From assembly GCF_002278925.1 (NCBI RefSeq), contig NZ_NCJH01000002.1, positions 1-64,000 on the forward strand: DNA of 64,000 bases. The letters run 5' to 3'. The notes under the pieces were generated by a model that was not told where the DNA came from, ran no database searches, and saw only the letters and a list, made by a program, of their open reading frames with translations. Source of the stretch: Polaromonas sp. 39-63-25 (lineage in GTDB: Bacteria; Pseudomonadota; Gammaproteobacteria; Burkholderiales; Burkholderiaceae_C). The stretch's first letter is position 1. Each line of letters begins with the position of its first letter. The translations under genes and the position numbers were made by a program. Positions 25,757 through 34,882 of the stretch are shown here, in pieces.

Positions 25757-28576
25757 TCAGTGCGCCTTTTCCCAGTTCGGACCGATGCCGATCTCGGCCA
25801 GCAGCGGCACCTTGAGGTCCGCCACCCCGGCCATCAGGCGCGGAATTTCGTGGCGCACCCATTCGACCTCGGCCTCGGGCACCTCGAACACCAGTTCGTC
25901 GTGCACCTGCATGATCATTTTGGTGGCGCGCTTTTCAGCGTCGAGCACGTCCTGCACCTTGACCATGCTGAGCTTGATCAGGTCGGCCGCCGTGCCCTGC
26001 ATGGGCGCGTTGATGGCCTGCCTTTCCAGACCAGCCAGACGCGGGCCTTTTTCGTTTGCAATTCCTGGGAGTTGCAAGCGCCGCCCCAGGACGGTTTCTA
26101 CATAACCGTGCTTCTTGGCGAAAACCCGGGTTTCATCCATATATCGCTTCACCCCCGGGTAACGCTGGAAATACTTGTCGATGTAAGCGGCCGCGGCCTT
26201 GGTCTCTATGCCCAGGTTGCGCGCCAGGCCGAAGCTGCTCATGCCGTAAATCAGGCCGAAGTTGATGACCTTGGCGTAGCGGCGCTGCTCGCTGCTGACC
26301 TGATCGAGTTCCACACCGAACACCTCGGCGGCGGTCGCGCGGTGCACGTCCAGGCCATCAGTGAAGGCGCGCAGCAACGCTTCGTCGCCGCTCAGGTGGG
26401 CCATGATGCGCAGCTCGATTTGCGAGTAGTCGGCGCTGGCGATCAGGCAACCGGGCGGCGCCACAAAGGCCTCGCGCACGCGCCGGCCCTCCGGCGTGCG
26501 CACCGGGATGTTCTGCAGGTTGGGGTCGTTGCTGGACAGGCGTCCGGTCACGGCGACGGCCTGCGCGTAGTGCGTGTGCACCCTGCCGGTACGCGGCAGC
26601 GCGAGCTGGGCCAGCTTGTCGGTGTAGGTGCCCTTGAGTTTGCTCAGCGAGCGGTGCTCCAGCAGCTTGGCTGGCAGCGGGTAATCCTCGGCGAGTTTTT
26701 CCAGCACTTCCTCGTCGGTGCTGCGTGCGCCGCTCGGCGTTTTCTTGATCACCGGCATGCCCAGCTTGTCGAAAAAAATCTCGCCTAGCTGCTTGGGGCT
26801 GCCCAGGTTGAAGGGCTGGCCGGCAATCTCGTAGGCCTCGGCCTCGAGTTGCAGGATGCGCTGGCCCAGTTCGTGGCTTTGCGTGGCCAGCATGGGCGCG
26901 TCGATCAGCACCCCGTTGCGCTCGATCCGGTACAAGGCTTCGCTGCTTTTCATCTCGAGCTCGTAGATGAAACGCAGCTTGTCGTCGGCCTGCAGCCGCG
27001 GCCAGAGCACGCGGTGCACGTCCAGCGTCTGGTCCGAGTCTTCGCACGAGTATTCGGCGGCCTTGGCGATGTCGACCTGGTTGAACTTGATCTGGTGCGC
27101 GCCCTTGCCGCACAGATCTTCGTAGTTGATGCCGCTGCGGCCCACATGGCGCTCGGCCAGGCTGGCCAGGCCGTGCGGCTTGTGCACTTCCAGCACATAA
27201 CTCTGCAGCATGGTGTCGTGGGCGTAACCCTGGACCTCGATGCCGTGGTTGGCAAACACGTGGCGGTCGTACTTGATGTGTTGGCCGAGCTTGGCTTTGG
27301 CCGGGTTCTCCAGCCAGGGTTTCAGGCGCGCCAGCACTTCGTCCCGCGACAGCTGCGCCGGCGCGTCGGGGTAGTCGTGGGTCAGCGGAATGTAGGCGGC
27401 CTCGCCCGGCGTGACGCTGAAACTCAGGCCGACAATCTGGGCCAGCATTTCGTCGAGCGAGGTGGTTTCGGTGTCGACCGCCACCAGTTCGGCGGCTTCT
27501 ATTTTTGCCAGCCAGGTCTCGAACATCGCCCAGTCCAGCACGGTGTCGTAACGCAGGTTGGTCGCCCGCTCGGCCAGCGGGGTGGCCAGAAAGTCCGGCT
27601 CGTCAAAAAGTCCCGGCTCGTCGGACGAGGCCGCCGCACGGCCCTGGCGGTGGGTGTCGGGTCCGGCCGGCAGCTCGGCCGGCGCATTCTGGGCGTCTAT
27701 GCTGCGAACCAGGCCCTTGAAGCCGTACTTGTCATAAAAATCCTTCAAGGCCTCCATCTGCTGGGCGCCGACAGCTATGGATTCCATAGCAGGCAAGCCT
27801 TCGATGTAGTCCTGCAGTTCGCAGTCTTTCTTGATGGTCAGCAGCTCACGGCCCTTTGGGAGCCAGTCCAGGGTCTGGCGCAGGTTGTCGCCGACCACGC
27901 CCTTGATCTCGCCGGCGCGTGCCACCAGCGCGTCGAGCGAACCGTATTCGAGCAGCCACTTCACGGCCGTCTTGGGGCCGACCTTGGGCACGCCGGGCAC
28001 ATTGTCGACCGCGTCGCCCACCAGGGTCTGGTAGTCCACCATCAGGCGCGGCGGCACGCCGAACTCGGACTCCACACCAGCCAGATCGCGCCGGCGGTCG
28101 TTCATGGTGTCGATCACCGTGATGTTTTCATCGACCAGCTGGCTCAGATCCTTGTCGCCGCTGGAGATGATGACCTCGATGCCCTGCTGCGACGCCATGC
28201 AGGCCAGCGTGCCGATCACGTCGTCAGCTTCCACCCCGGGCACATCCAGCACCTTCCAGCCAAGCAGGCGCACCACCTCGTGGATGGGCTCGACCTGGCT
28301 GCGCAGGTCGTCGGGCATGGGTGAACGCTGGGCCTTGTAGTCGGGGTAAAGCGCATCGCGAAAGGTCGGGCCCTTGGCGTCGAAGACACAGGCGGCAAAG
28401 TCGGCACGTACGTCCTTGCGCAGCTTCTGCATCATGTTGACCATGCCGCGAATGGCGCCCGTGGCCGGGCTTTGCGGGTTGCCGGGGTCGGCGCGCAGGT
28501 CGGGCATCGCATGGAAAGCGCGGTAGAGATAGCTGGAGCCATCCACCAGCAGCAGTGTTTTTTTGTCGGTGCTCAT
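25757..28576 (-). CDS. polA: DNA polymerase I
   Basis: PolA fills repair gaps and removes RNA primers. The 939-residue protein has the 5'-3' exonuclease (LLVDGSSYLYRAFHA; VEADDVIGTLA), an active-looking 3'-5' exonuclease (VAVDTETTSLDEM), and polymerase motifs A (SADYSQIELRIMAHLSGD), B (RRYAKVINFGLIYGMSSFGLA) and C (MQVHDELVFEV). A palindrome gctatggattccatagc at 27774-27790 lies in frame between the two exonuclease domains and looks like a GCTAT-type repeat core. The start codon is 5 bases from the inverted-repeat element at 28581, so its leader and promoter must lie within or beyond that element. Confidence 0.98.
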   Translation of the reverse strand: MSTDKKTLLLVDGSSYLYRAFHAMPDLRADPGNPQSPATGAIRGMVNMMQKLRKDVRADFAACVFDAKGPTFRDALYPDYKAQRSPMPDDLRSQVEPIHEVVRLLGWKVLDVPGVEADDVIGTLACMASQQGIEVIISSGDKDLSQLVDENITVIDTMNDRRRDLAGVESEFGVPPRLMVDYQTLVGDAVDNVPGVPKVGPKTAVKWLLEYGSLDALVARAGEIKGVVGDNLRQTLDWLPKGRELLTIKKDCELQDYIEGLPAMESIAVGAQQMEALKDFYDKYGFKGLVRSIDAQNAPAELPAGPDTHRQGRAAASSDEPGLFDEPDFLATPLAERATNLRYDTVLDWAMFETWLAKIEAAELVAVDTETTSLDEMLAQIVGLSFSVTPGEAAYIPLTHDYPDAPAQLSRDEVLARLKPWLENPAKAKLGQHIKYDRHVFANHGIEVQGYAHDTMLQSYVLEVHKPHGLASLAERHVGRSGINYEDLCGKGAHQIKFNQVDIAKAAEYSCEDSDQTLDVHRVLWPRLQADDKLRFIYELEMKSSEALYRIERNGVLIDAPMLATQSHELGQRILQLEAEAYEIAGQPFNLGSPKQLGEIFFDKLGMPVIKKTPSGARSTDEEVLEKLAEDYPLPAKLLEHRSLSKLKGTYTDKLAQLALPRTGRVHTHYAQAVAVTGRLSSNDPNLQNIPVRTPEGRRVREAFVAPPGCLIASADYSQIELRIMAHLSGDEALLRAFTDGLDVHRATAAEVFGVELDQVSSEQRRYAKVINFGLIYGMSSFGLARNLGIETKAAAAYIDKYFQRYPGVKRYMDETRVFAKKHGYVETVLGRRLQLPGIANEKGPRLAGLERQAINAPMQGTAADLIKLSMVKVQDVLDAEKRATKMIMQVHDELVFEVPEAEVEWVRHEIPRLMAGVADLKVPLLAEIGIGPNWEKAH

Positions 28577-28580
28577 GGCA

Positions 28581-28846
28581 AGGGCCTGCTCACACTATTG
28601 ATGCAAGTGCGAACGTGGTTAAAACAGCGCCAATCCAGGCGCGCGACGACGCTCAGCCTGGGCGGCTGAGCCAGGAGTGCAACAACGAGTGGTGCTGTTT
28701 TAACCATATTCCCTTCGGGTTGCGGCCAAAAAGGCCATGCGCAGCGTTGCAAAGCCTTGCCGGGTGTCAGCCCGGCTGCATTCTGCGCCTCGCGCATGAC
28801 CTTTTTGACTCGCAACGCATCTTCCATAAATAGTGTGAGCAGGCCT
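28581..28846. mobile_element. MITE-like inverted-repeat element upstream of polA
   Basis: The ends are a 17-bp perfect inverted repeat: ggcctgctcacactatt at 28583-28599 and its complement at 28829-28845. Inside are further inverted pairs: ggttaaaacagc (28617-28628) with gctgttttaacc (28693-28704), gcgttgc with gcaacgc, and a hairpin gccgggtgtcagcccggc. It has no coding sequence of note, so it would be a non-autonomous element or a structured repeat. A target duplication was not clear. Confidence 0.65.
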
Positions 28847-28905
28847 AGATTGTCACCGTTTTGCCGGCCCTATCCACGGGGGTGCCGGCCCCCTACAATG
28901 CAGGC

Positions 28906-29271
28906 ATGCAACACCCCCTTCGCTCCCTTCTGTTCGCCGCCACGGCTGTTCTGGCCTGTGCCCCCGTGTTGGCCCAGACAGCGGCGCCTGCCCCGGCAGC
29001 TGCACCTGCGCAAGCACTGCCGCCCGGCACCAACCCCGCCAGCAGCCGGCCCGAACCGGCCATCCAGCGCATCCGCACGGAAGACGCCGGTTCGCGCATC
29101 GACGAAGTGCGTGTGGGTGGCGAGACACAAAGCATCACCGTGCAGCCCAAAGCCAATGTGCCGGCCTACGAGGTCCTGCCTTCCGACGCCACCAAGGGCG
29201 GCGGCACCGCACCATCCACCTCGGGCGCCGGCAGCACCGGCAAACGCGTCTGGAACGTGCTCAAGTTCTAG
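28906..29271 (+). CDS. DUF2782-like exported protein upstream of thrB
   Basis: The 121-residue protein has a signal peptide (MQHPLRSLLFAATAVLACAPVLAQ), an Ala/Pro-rich linker, and a small domain IQRIRTEDAGSRIDEVRVGGETQSITVQPKANVPAYEVLP that resembles DUF2782. In Pseudomonas a DUF2782 gene also lies between polA and thrB, and this order is kept here. The function is unknown; a periplasmic location is likely. Confidence 0.75.
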   Translation: MQHPLRSLLFAATAVLACAPVLAQTAAPAPAAAPAQALPPGTNPASSRPEPAIQRIRTEDAGSRIDEVRVGGETQSITVQPKANVPAYEVLPSDATKGGGTAPSTSGAGSTGKRVWNVLKF

Positions 29272-29299
29272 TTTCTCCCCTTCAGTTTCCGTTTCAGGC

Positions 29300-30289
29300 A
29301 TGGCCGTTTACACCGAAGTCTCGTTTGACGAGGCCGCTCCCCTTTTGCATTCGCTCGGTCTGGGGCAGTTGAAGACCCTGGACCCGTGCTCGGGCGGCAT
29401 CGAGAACACCAACTATTTCGCCGACACCGATCAGGGTCGCTACGTCCTGACGCTGTTCGAACGCCTGGGTTTCGAGCAGTTGCCGTTTTACCTGTACCTG
29501 ATGCAGCATCTGGCGCAGCGCGGCATTCCCGTGCCTGAGCCACATGCAGCCATGACGGCCGGCGCAGGCAGCTGGCCCGGCGACCTCCTGCACAAGCTCA
29601 AGGGCAAACCCGCCGCCGTGGTGGACCGCCTGCGCGGCCGCAGCGAACTGGCGCCCACACCCGCCCACTGTGCGGCGGTGGGCGACATGCTGGCGCGCAT
29701 GCACCTGGCGGGGCAGGACTTCGACCGCCAGCAGGCCAACCTGCGCGGCCTGGCCTGGTGGAATGAGACCGTGCCGGTGGTGCTGCCCTACCTCGACCCC
29801 GAACAAGGCAGCCTGATCCGCTCGGAACTCGCCTACCAGAACCATGTCGCCGCCTCCTCGGCCTGGCAGGCGCTGCCGCGCGGCCCGGTGCATGCCGACC
29901 TGTTTCGCGACAACGTGATGTTTGACGGCGAAGGCAGCAGCCTGCGCCTGACAGGCTTTTTTGATTTTTACTTCGCCGGCTGGGACGCCCTGCTGTTTGA
30001 CGTCGGCGTCAGCCTCAACGACTGGTGTGTGGACCTCGCCACCGGTGAACGCGACACAGCACGCACCTCGGCCTTCCTGGCGGCCTACCAGGCCGTGCGC
30101 CCCCTGAACGCCCAGGAACGCAGCCTGTTGCCGGCCATGGAGCGCGCCGGCGCCCTGCGTTTCTGGATCTCGCGGCTGTGGGACTTTTACCTGCCGCGCG
30201 AAGCCGCACTGTTGCAGGCGCACGATCCCGGCCATTTTGAACGGGTGCTGCGCCAGCGCGTGGCCCATCCCGGCGGCCTGTCGCACTGA
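29300..30289 (+). CDS. thrB: Homoserine kinase, protein-kinase-like type
   Basis: The enzyme phosphorylates homoserine in threonine synthesis. The 329-residue protein belongs to the aminoglycoside-phosphotransferase-fold ThrB found in many proteobacteria, not the GHMP type. It starts MAVYTEVSFDEAAPLLHSLGLGQL, with SGGIENTNYFADTDQGRYVLTLFER for nucleotide binding. The catalytic loop is GPVHADLFRDNVMFDG and the metal site GFFDFYFAGWDALLFDVGVSLNDWC. It starts 28 bases after the DUF2782-like gene. Confidence 0.96.
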   Translation: MAVYTEVSFDEAAPLLHSLGLGQLKTLDPCSGGIENTNYFADTDQGRYVLTLFERLGFEQLPFYLYLMQHLAQRGIPVPEPHAAMTAGAGSWPGDLLHKLKGKPAAVVDRLRGRSELAPTPAHCAAVGDMLARMHLAGQDFDRQQANLRGLAWWNETVPVVLPYLDPEQGSLIRSELAYQNHVAASSAWQALPRGPVHADLFRDNVMFDGEGSSLRLTGFFDFYFAGWDALLFDVGVSLNDWCVDLATGERDTARTSAFLAAYQAVRPLNAQERSLLPAMERAGALRFWISRLWDFYLPREAALLQAHDPGHFERVLRQRVAHPGGLSH

Positions 30290-30443
30290 AGCGGGCCGCC
30301 ATCACGCGCCGGCGAAAAGTTACTGGCGCGCCTTCTTTTCAAGCAAACTTGACCGCTGGCGTTAAATTGTTCACCCCATCGCCCTTTTTCCACGGTTCCG
30401 GTGAACCCCGACGGTCCGAACCCCTCAACATGCAACCCAAGCA

Positions 30444-31232
30444 ATGAAACTAAATATCGTTCCCGCGCGTACTGGCATCACATGGGTCAAACTCGGCATA
30501 CAAACCTTCTTCAAGCAGCCGCTGGCGTTGGCCGGCCTGTTTTTCATGTACATGGCGGCGGCTACGCTGGCATCGCTGATTCCCTTCGTTGGCGTGGTGC
30601 TGGCGCTGGCCATCGTGCCAGCGGCCACCCTGGGCCTGATGGCCGCGACGCTGGAGGCCACCAAGGGCCGTTTTCCGATGCCCGCCATTCTGGTCAGCGC
30701 CTTCCGCGCCGGCCAGCAGCGCGCCCGCGCCATGATGGTGCTGGGTTTTCTGTATGCGGCCGCCTGCCTGCTGATCGTGTCCGTGGTACCGCTGTTTTTC
30801 GATGTGCCGGTCAGCCGCGAAAGCGCCATGGCGCCCGAAATGCAGGGGGCCATGCTGGCCATCATGGTGCTGTACCTGCCGGTCTCCATCCTGTTCTGGC
30901 ATGCACCCGCGCTGGTGCACTGGCACGGCGTGACGCCGGTCAAGAGCCTGTTTTTCAGTGCCGTCGTTTGCTTCAGGAATGCCGGCGCCTACGCGCTGTT
31001 CGGCCTGACCTGGATGGTGGTGCTGATGCTCATCGGCCTGGCCGTGAGCCTGCTGGCCGGCCTGCTGGCCAGCCCCGAGGCCGCGGCCGCGCTGGTCATG
31101 CCGGCCGCCCTGCTGATGGCCGCGATGTTTTCAAGCTCGCTGTATTTCACCTTTCGCGACAGTTTTGATGCCACCCCGCCCGACAGCCCCGTCAATAACG
31201 ACAACAACCCCATCCCAGGAGACACGCCATGA
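30444..31232 (+). CDS. BPSS1780-type integral membrane protein
   Basis: The 262-residue protein has about six helices and begins MKLNIVPARTGITWVKLGIQTFFKQPLALAGLFFMYM, the start of a Burkholderiales-specific family named after B. pseudomallei BPSS1780. The function is unknown. It overlaps the next gene by 4 bases (ATGA), so the two are probably co-translated. The 154-bp gap upstream shows no further gene. Confidence 0.85.
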   Translation: MKLNIVPARTGITWVKLGIQTFFKQPLALAGLFFMYMAAATLASLIPFVGVVLALAIVPAATLGLMAATLEATKGRFPMPAILVSAFRAGQQRARAMMVLGFLYAAACLLIVSVVPLFFDVPVSRESAMAPEMQGAMLAIMVLYLPVSILFWHAPALVHWHGVTPVKSLFFSAVVCFRNAGAYALFGLTWMVVLMLIGLAVSLLAGLLASPEAAAALVMPAALLMAAMFSSSLYFTFRDSFDATPPDSPVNNDNNPIPGDTP

Positions 31233-31948
31233 CACAGCACCTGCTGCAAGGCCGGCAAGAAAAGGAAATCTTGTGGTTCCAGAGGCGTGACGCGCTCAAG
31301 GCCGCCGCGGCCTGGGTGGCCATGGGTGGCCTGCCGGCCGCGATGGCGCAGCAGCGCAGCAACATCGTGCAGCTGACCGGCGACGCCACCCTCAACGGCA
31401 GCCGCCTGAGCCCGGAGCACACGATTCAGACCGGCGACGAGATCCAGACCGGACCGGGCGCCAACCTCGTGTTTGCGATCGGCAACTCGGCCTTCCAGGT
31501 GCGCCAGAACTCGCGCCTGTCGGTGGAACGTGGCACGACGCTCAATGCGGTCAGCCTGCTGCGCCTGCTGACCGGGGCGGTGGCCAGCGTCTGGGGCAAG
31601 GGCGTGAACCGCGCCATCGTCATGCCTACGCTGACTGCGGGCATACGCGGCACCGGGGTGTACGCAGAAATTTTTGCAGAACGGGACAATCGGAACTATT
31701 TTTGCAATTGCTACGGCACGGTCGATATGGATGCAGGCAACCAGAAGCTGGTTTCGCAAGCCGACTACCACCAGTCTTTCTGGGCTGACGCGGAGCCCAA
31801 AAACGGCGTCTTCCTGACGCCGGCGCAGGCGCTGAATCACACCGACGAAGAGCTGGAGTTCCTGGCCCGCCTGATTGATCAACGCACCACCTGGCAGATT
31901 GCCGGCAGAAAAGGCAACAAGGACGGCAGCGGCAAGATGACCTACTGA
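31229..31948 (+). CDS. FecR-like domain protein with Tat-type signal
   Basis: The 239-residue protein has a twin-arginine signal (FQRRDALKAAAAWVAMGGLPAAMAQ). A beta-rich region follows (VQLTGDATLNGSRLSPEHTIQTGDEIQTGPGANLVFAIGNSAFQVRQNSRLSVE) that matches the FecR pattern of a threshold or sensor domain. VMPTLTAGIRGTGVYAEIF and a two-Cys motif NYFCNCYGTVD come next. It overlaps the upstream membrane protein gene and may act with it. The 154 bp after it hold only inverted repeats (ggtatgggctcc..., gtacgctggtac). Confidence 0.78.
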   Translation: MTQHLLQGRQEKEILWFQRRDALKAAAAWVAMGGLPAAMAQQRSNIVQLTGDATLNGSRLSPEHTIQTGDEIQTGPGANLVFAIGNSAFQVRQNSRLSVERGTTLNAVSLLRLLTGAVASVWGKGVNRAIVMPTLTAGIRGTGVYAEIFAERDNRNYFCNCYGTVDMDAGNQKLVSQADYHQSFWADAEPKNGVFLTPAQALNHTDEELEFLARLIDQRTTWQIAGRKGNKDGSGKMTY

Positions 31949-32102
31949 GCGGCAGCGACTCTTTCCACTGCGCGAGCCGGTATGGGCTCCTGCGGTGCTC
32001 GCCGTACGCTGGTACGGTCCCGCTGCTCGAAGCCACCCGGGTCCGCTCGCTACGGCATCTTCAAAGCCCCTGTGGGGCCGTGACTGCTCCCGATGGTGCT
32101 GC

Positions 32103-32573
32103 TCAGTTCTTCGCTTTGTAGTCAGCGATGGATTTGCTCAGATCGGCGTACTCCTCGCAGGTCTTGTTGCCGCAGATCTTTTCCAGCTCGGCCAGGTGTT
32201 TCTCGGCTTCCAGCGGGCGCTTTTCCATCAGGTAGGCCTCGCCGATGTACTCGTGCGCACCTTTGTGGCGAGGGTCAATTTTCAGCGCCGTGTAGTAGTG
32301 CTCGAAGGCCTTGGTGATGTCGGGCGTGGCGCGTTTTCTGTAGCTGTAGCCGAGCAGGTTGTGCACATCGGCGTTGCGCGGCTCCTCCCGCGCGGCTGCA
32401 CTGAGCTCGGACATCGCGCGGCTCCAGTCCTTGGCGGCAATGGCTGTGCGGGCAGTGCTGAGCCGGTCGCTGACCGAGGTGCGCGGCATGTTGGGAATGC
32501 TGCCTGGGGAATCGACCGCATGGGCCAAAGAAGCGCAGGCCGCCAGGGCCATCAGTAAAGGCTTGAAGTTCAT
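32103..32573 (-). CDS. Exported TPR-repeat protein
   Basis: The 156-residue protein starts MNFKPLLMALAACASLAHA, a signal peptide. At least two tetratricopeptide repeats follow (WSRAMSELSAAAREEPRNADVHNLLGYSYRK; ITKAFEHYYTALKIDPRHKGAHEYIGEAYLM), and a C-terminal helical pair contains a Cys pair (ICGNKTCEEY). It is probably a periplasmic protein-interaction module. No partner gene is evident. Confidence 0.88.
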   Translation of the reverse strand: MNFKPLLMALAACASLAHAVDSPGSIPNMPRTSVSDRLSTARTAIAAKDWSRAMSELSAAAREEPRNADVHNLLGYSYRKRATPDITKAFEHYYTALKIDPRHKGAHEYIGEAYLMEKRPLEAEKHLAELEKICGNKTCEEYADLSKSIADYKAKN

Positions 32574-32703
32574 CGCGAATTCTCCGGAAGTCGGCGTTGT
32601 TGCCGATTGTAGTAACGCCACAAAACGCCAACTGGATGCGGCACAAAGTCACGACTCGGCGGCCCGCATGGATGCGGCCGCAAAAAGCCGCAGCCAGGAG
32701 CGC

Positions 32704-33540
32704 TTAGAAAGTCTCGCCGGAGGCGCTTTGCAGCTTTTTGACCAGCACCACCAGTTGCGGCCGTACCTGGGTCATCAAAAACTGGGGTGAAAGCTGGAAC
32801 CCCGGACCACCGCAATTGATCACCATCACAGCGCGCCCGCCCGGCGGTCGGAAAGCCGCGGCGATGGCATTGACATCTTTTTGCCACTCGCCAAACGAGG
32901 CGCAGCAGCCGTGCTCGCGGTAATGCGCCAGGGCCAGCTCCAGCGCGTCCCGGGTCTGCGGCCAGTTTTTTTCGTCCTGGGCCCGGATGCGTTCCATCAG
33001 CACACTGCGCTCGCTGTCGCTGCAGCCGGCCAGGTAGGCCCGCCCCATCGCCGTGCTGGCCAGCGGAATGCGTGATCCAACGTCCAGGCTCAGCGTGAGG
33101 GCCGATTCGCTGCGGCAGTTCTCGACATAAATCATGCTCAGGCGGTCGCGTATGCCCAGCGAAACCATGGCCTGCGAACTGTCGGCCAGCTCCTGCATCA
33201 TCGGCCGCGCCAGCTGGCGCATGTCCATGCGGGCCAGCATGGCACTGCCCAGCGCCAGCACCGCACTGCCGAGCCGGTAGCCCGGATTGCCGCTGCCGTC
33301 CTGGGCATGTTCGAGGTAACCCTGTTTGGTCAACGTGTAGGTCAGTCGTGAAATGGTTGACTTGGGCAGGCCGCAACGGCGCGCCAGTTCCTGGTTGCCC
33401 AGGGTGCGGTCGCGCGAACGGAAGGCACTGAGCACGTCGAGTCCGCGCGCCAGCGCGGTCACAAAATGCCGGTCTTCCTTCGCATTCCCGGCGCCGGGTC
33501 TGGCCGAAGCGACGTGTTCTGACGTGAGTACTTTTTTCAT
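32704..33540 (-). CDS. IclR-family transcriptional regulator
   Basis: The 278-residue protein has the IclR winged helix (VTALARGLDVLSAFRSRDRTLGNQELARRCGLPKSTISRLTYTLTKQGYLE) and an effector domain ending in LVVLVKKLQSASGETF. ATG 33540 is used; a TTG at 33552 is possible. An imperfect IclR-type palindrome overlaps the region just upstream of this start, and a perfect one lies before the divergent binding-protein gene, so it probably represses both genes. Confidence 0.93.
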   Translation of the reverse strand: MKKVLTSEHVASARPGAGNAKEDRHFVTALARGLDVLSAFRSRDRTLGNQELARRCGLPKSTISRLTYTLTKQGYLEHAQDGSGNPGYRLGSAVLALGSAMLARMDMRQLARPMMQELADSSQAMVSLGIRDRLSMIYVENCRSESALTLSLDVGSRIPLASTAMGRAYLAGCSDSERSVLMERIRAQDEKNWPQTRDALELALAHYREHGCCASFGEWQKDVNAIAAAFRPPGGRAVMVINCGGPGFQLSPQFLMTQVRPQLVVLVKKLQSASGETF

Positions 33541-33544
33541 ATTG

Positions 33545-33559
33545 TTCTGCAATGCGGAA
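33545..33559. promoter_or_regulatory. IclR-type operator, iclR side
   Basis: The sequence ttctgcaatgcggaa is a near palindrome with the spacing typical of IclR-family sites. It starts 5 bases upstream of the regulator's ATG. Confidence 0.6.
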
Positions 33560-33678
33560 TATGGGAATTTTATCAGGCCATGTCGCTTGAGAGACTAAAT
33601 CCCCAATGTAATACGGGAATTCCATAGCGTCGTCCGGAGCTCGCAGTCACACAATTCATCAGCATTGCAACTTCAATA

Positions 33679-33693
33679 TTCTGCAGTGCAGAA
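33679..33693. promoter_or_regulatory. IclR-type operator, binding-protein side
   Basis: The sequence ttctgcagtgcagaa is a perfect palindrome with a central G. It lies 36 bases upstream of the start at 33729, well placed for control of that gene. Confidence 0.65.
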
Positions 33694-33728
33694 CCATGAA
33701 AACACAACAGCAACGAGGAGAACTTCAT

Positions 33729-34877
33729 ATGTCGAGCAAAAAAATTCATGTCCTGGCGCTGGCGCTGAGCCTGGCCGCCACCGTGTTTTCGGCCCATGCC
33801 GCACCCGGCCGGGAGGATCTGGTGATCGGGCAGGTGGCGCCGCTGACCGGCACCATCGCCGGAACCGGCAACGAATACGTGGCCGGCGGAGCGGCCTATT
33901 TCGCCTGGGTCAACGACAACGGCGGCATCTACGGCCGCAAGATCCGCGTCACGCTCAAGGACGACAGCTACAAGCCGGACCAGACCCTGGCCCTGACGCG
34001 GCAACTGCTGGCCGAGGACAAGCCGCTGGCCCTGTTCGGTTTTGTCGGCACCGGCAACGTGCTGGCGCTGAACAAAAACAGGGTGCTCGAAGATGCCGGC
34101 ATCGCGCTGCTGGCGCCCTACACCGGCGCGCAGAACCTGCGCGAGCCGATGAACCCGAACATCTTCCACATCCGCGCCAGCTACACCGACGAAACCGCGC
34201 GTATGGTGGAGCACCTGCACACGATCGGCCTGCGCCGCTTTGCCGTGATGTACCAGGACGACCCGTTCGGCAAAAGCGGACTGGCCGGTGCGGAAACAGC
34301 GCTGCAGAAACTGGGCATGTCGGCGGTGGCCAAGGGCGGTTATGACCGCACCAAACCCGAAGACGTGGATGCCGCCGTGGCCGCCATCGCGCCGGCCAAC
34401 CCCGACGCCATCATCATGGTCTCGGTCAACCGGGCTTCCGCCGCCTTCATCAAGAAAATGCGCGCCCAGGGCAACAAGGCGCGCCTCTTCAGCATCTCGG
34501 TGGTGAACTTCAAGGAACTGCTGAAAAACGCCGGCGAGGACAACGCGCGCGGTATCGGCATATCCCAGGTCATGCCCTACCCCTACTCCACGCTGGCACC
34601 GGTGGCACGCGAGTTCCAGACCCTGATGGCCAAGTACCAGCCCGGCAAGGTGGTGTCTTACGCCAGCATGGAGTCCTTCATCGCGGCCAAGATCCTGGTC
34701 GAAGCCATCCGCCGCAGTGGCGCCGACCCGACACGCGCAAAAATCATGGCCCAGCTCGAAAAAATGAACAGCTACGACGCCGGTGGTTTCAAGGTGAGCT
34801 TCTCGCCGGAAAACCGCGTCGGCTCGAAGTTTGTCGAAGTGACCGTGATCGGCCGCGACGGCAAGCTGCTGCGCTGA
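33729..34877 (+). CDS. ABC transporter substrate-binding protein, LivK type
   Basis: The 382-residue periplasmic protein has a signal peptide (MSSKKIHVLALALSLAATVFSAHA) and a type I receptor fold (VIGQVAPLTGTIAGTGNEYVAGGAAYFAWVNDNGGIYGRKIRV). Members bind branched-chain amino acids, amides or aromatic acids. ATG 33729 has gaggag about 8 bases upstream and starts at the signal peptide, so the upstream ATG at 33696 is rejected. No permease or ATPase gene is adjacent; it may serve an ABC system encoded elsewhere. It is divergent from an IclR regulator. Confidence 0.93.
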   Translation: MSSKKIHVLALALSLAATVFSAHAAPGREDLVIGQVAPLTGTIAGTGNEYVAGGAAYFAWVNDNGGIYGRKIRVTLKDDSYKPDQTLALTRQLLAEDKPLALFGFVGTGNVLALNKNRVLEDAGIALLAPYTGAQNLREPMNPNIFHIRASYTDETARMVEHLHTIGLRRFAVMYQDDPFGKSGLAGAETALQKLGMSAVAKGGYDRTKPEDVDAAVAAIAPANPDAIIMVSVNRASAAFIKKMRAQGNKARLFSISVVNFKELLKNAGEDNARGIGISQVMPYPYSTLAPVAREFQTLMAKYQPGKVVSYASMESFIAAKILVEAIRRSGADPTRAKIMAQLEKMNSYDAGGFKVSFSPENRVGSKFVEVTVIGRDGKLLR

Positions 34878-34882
34878 CCGGG

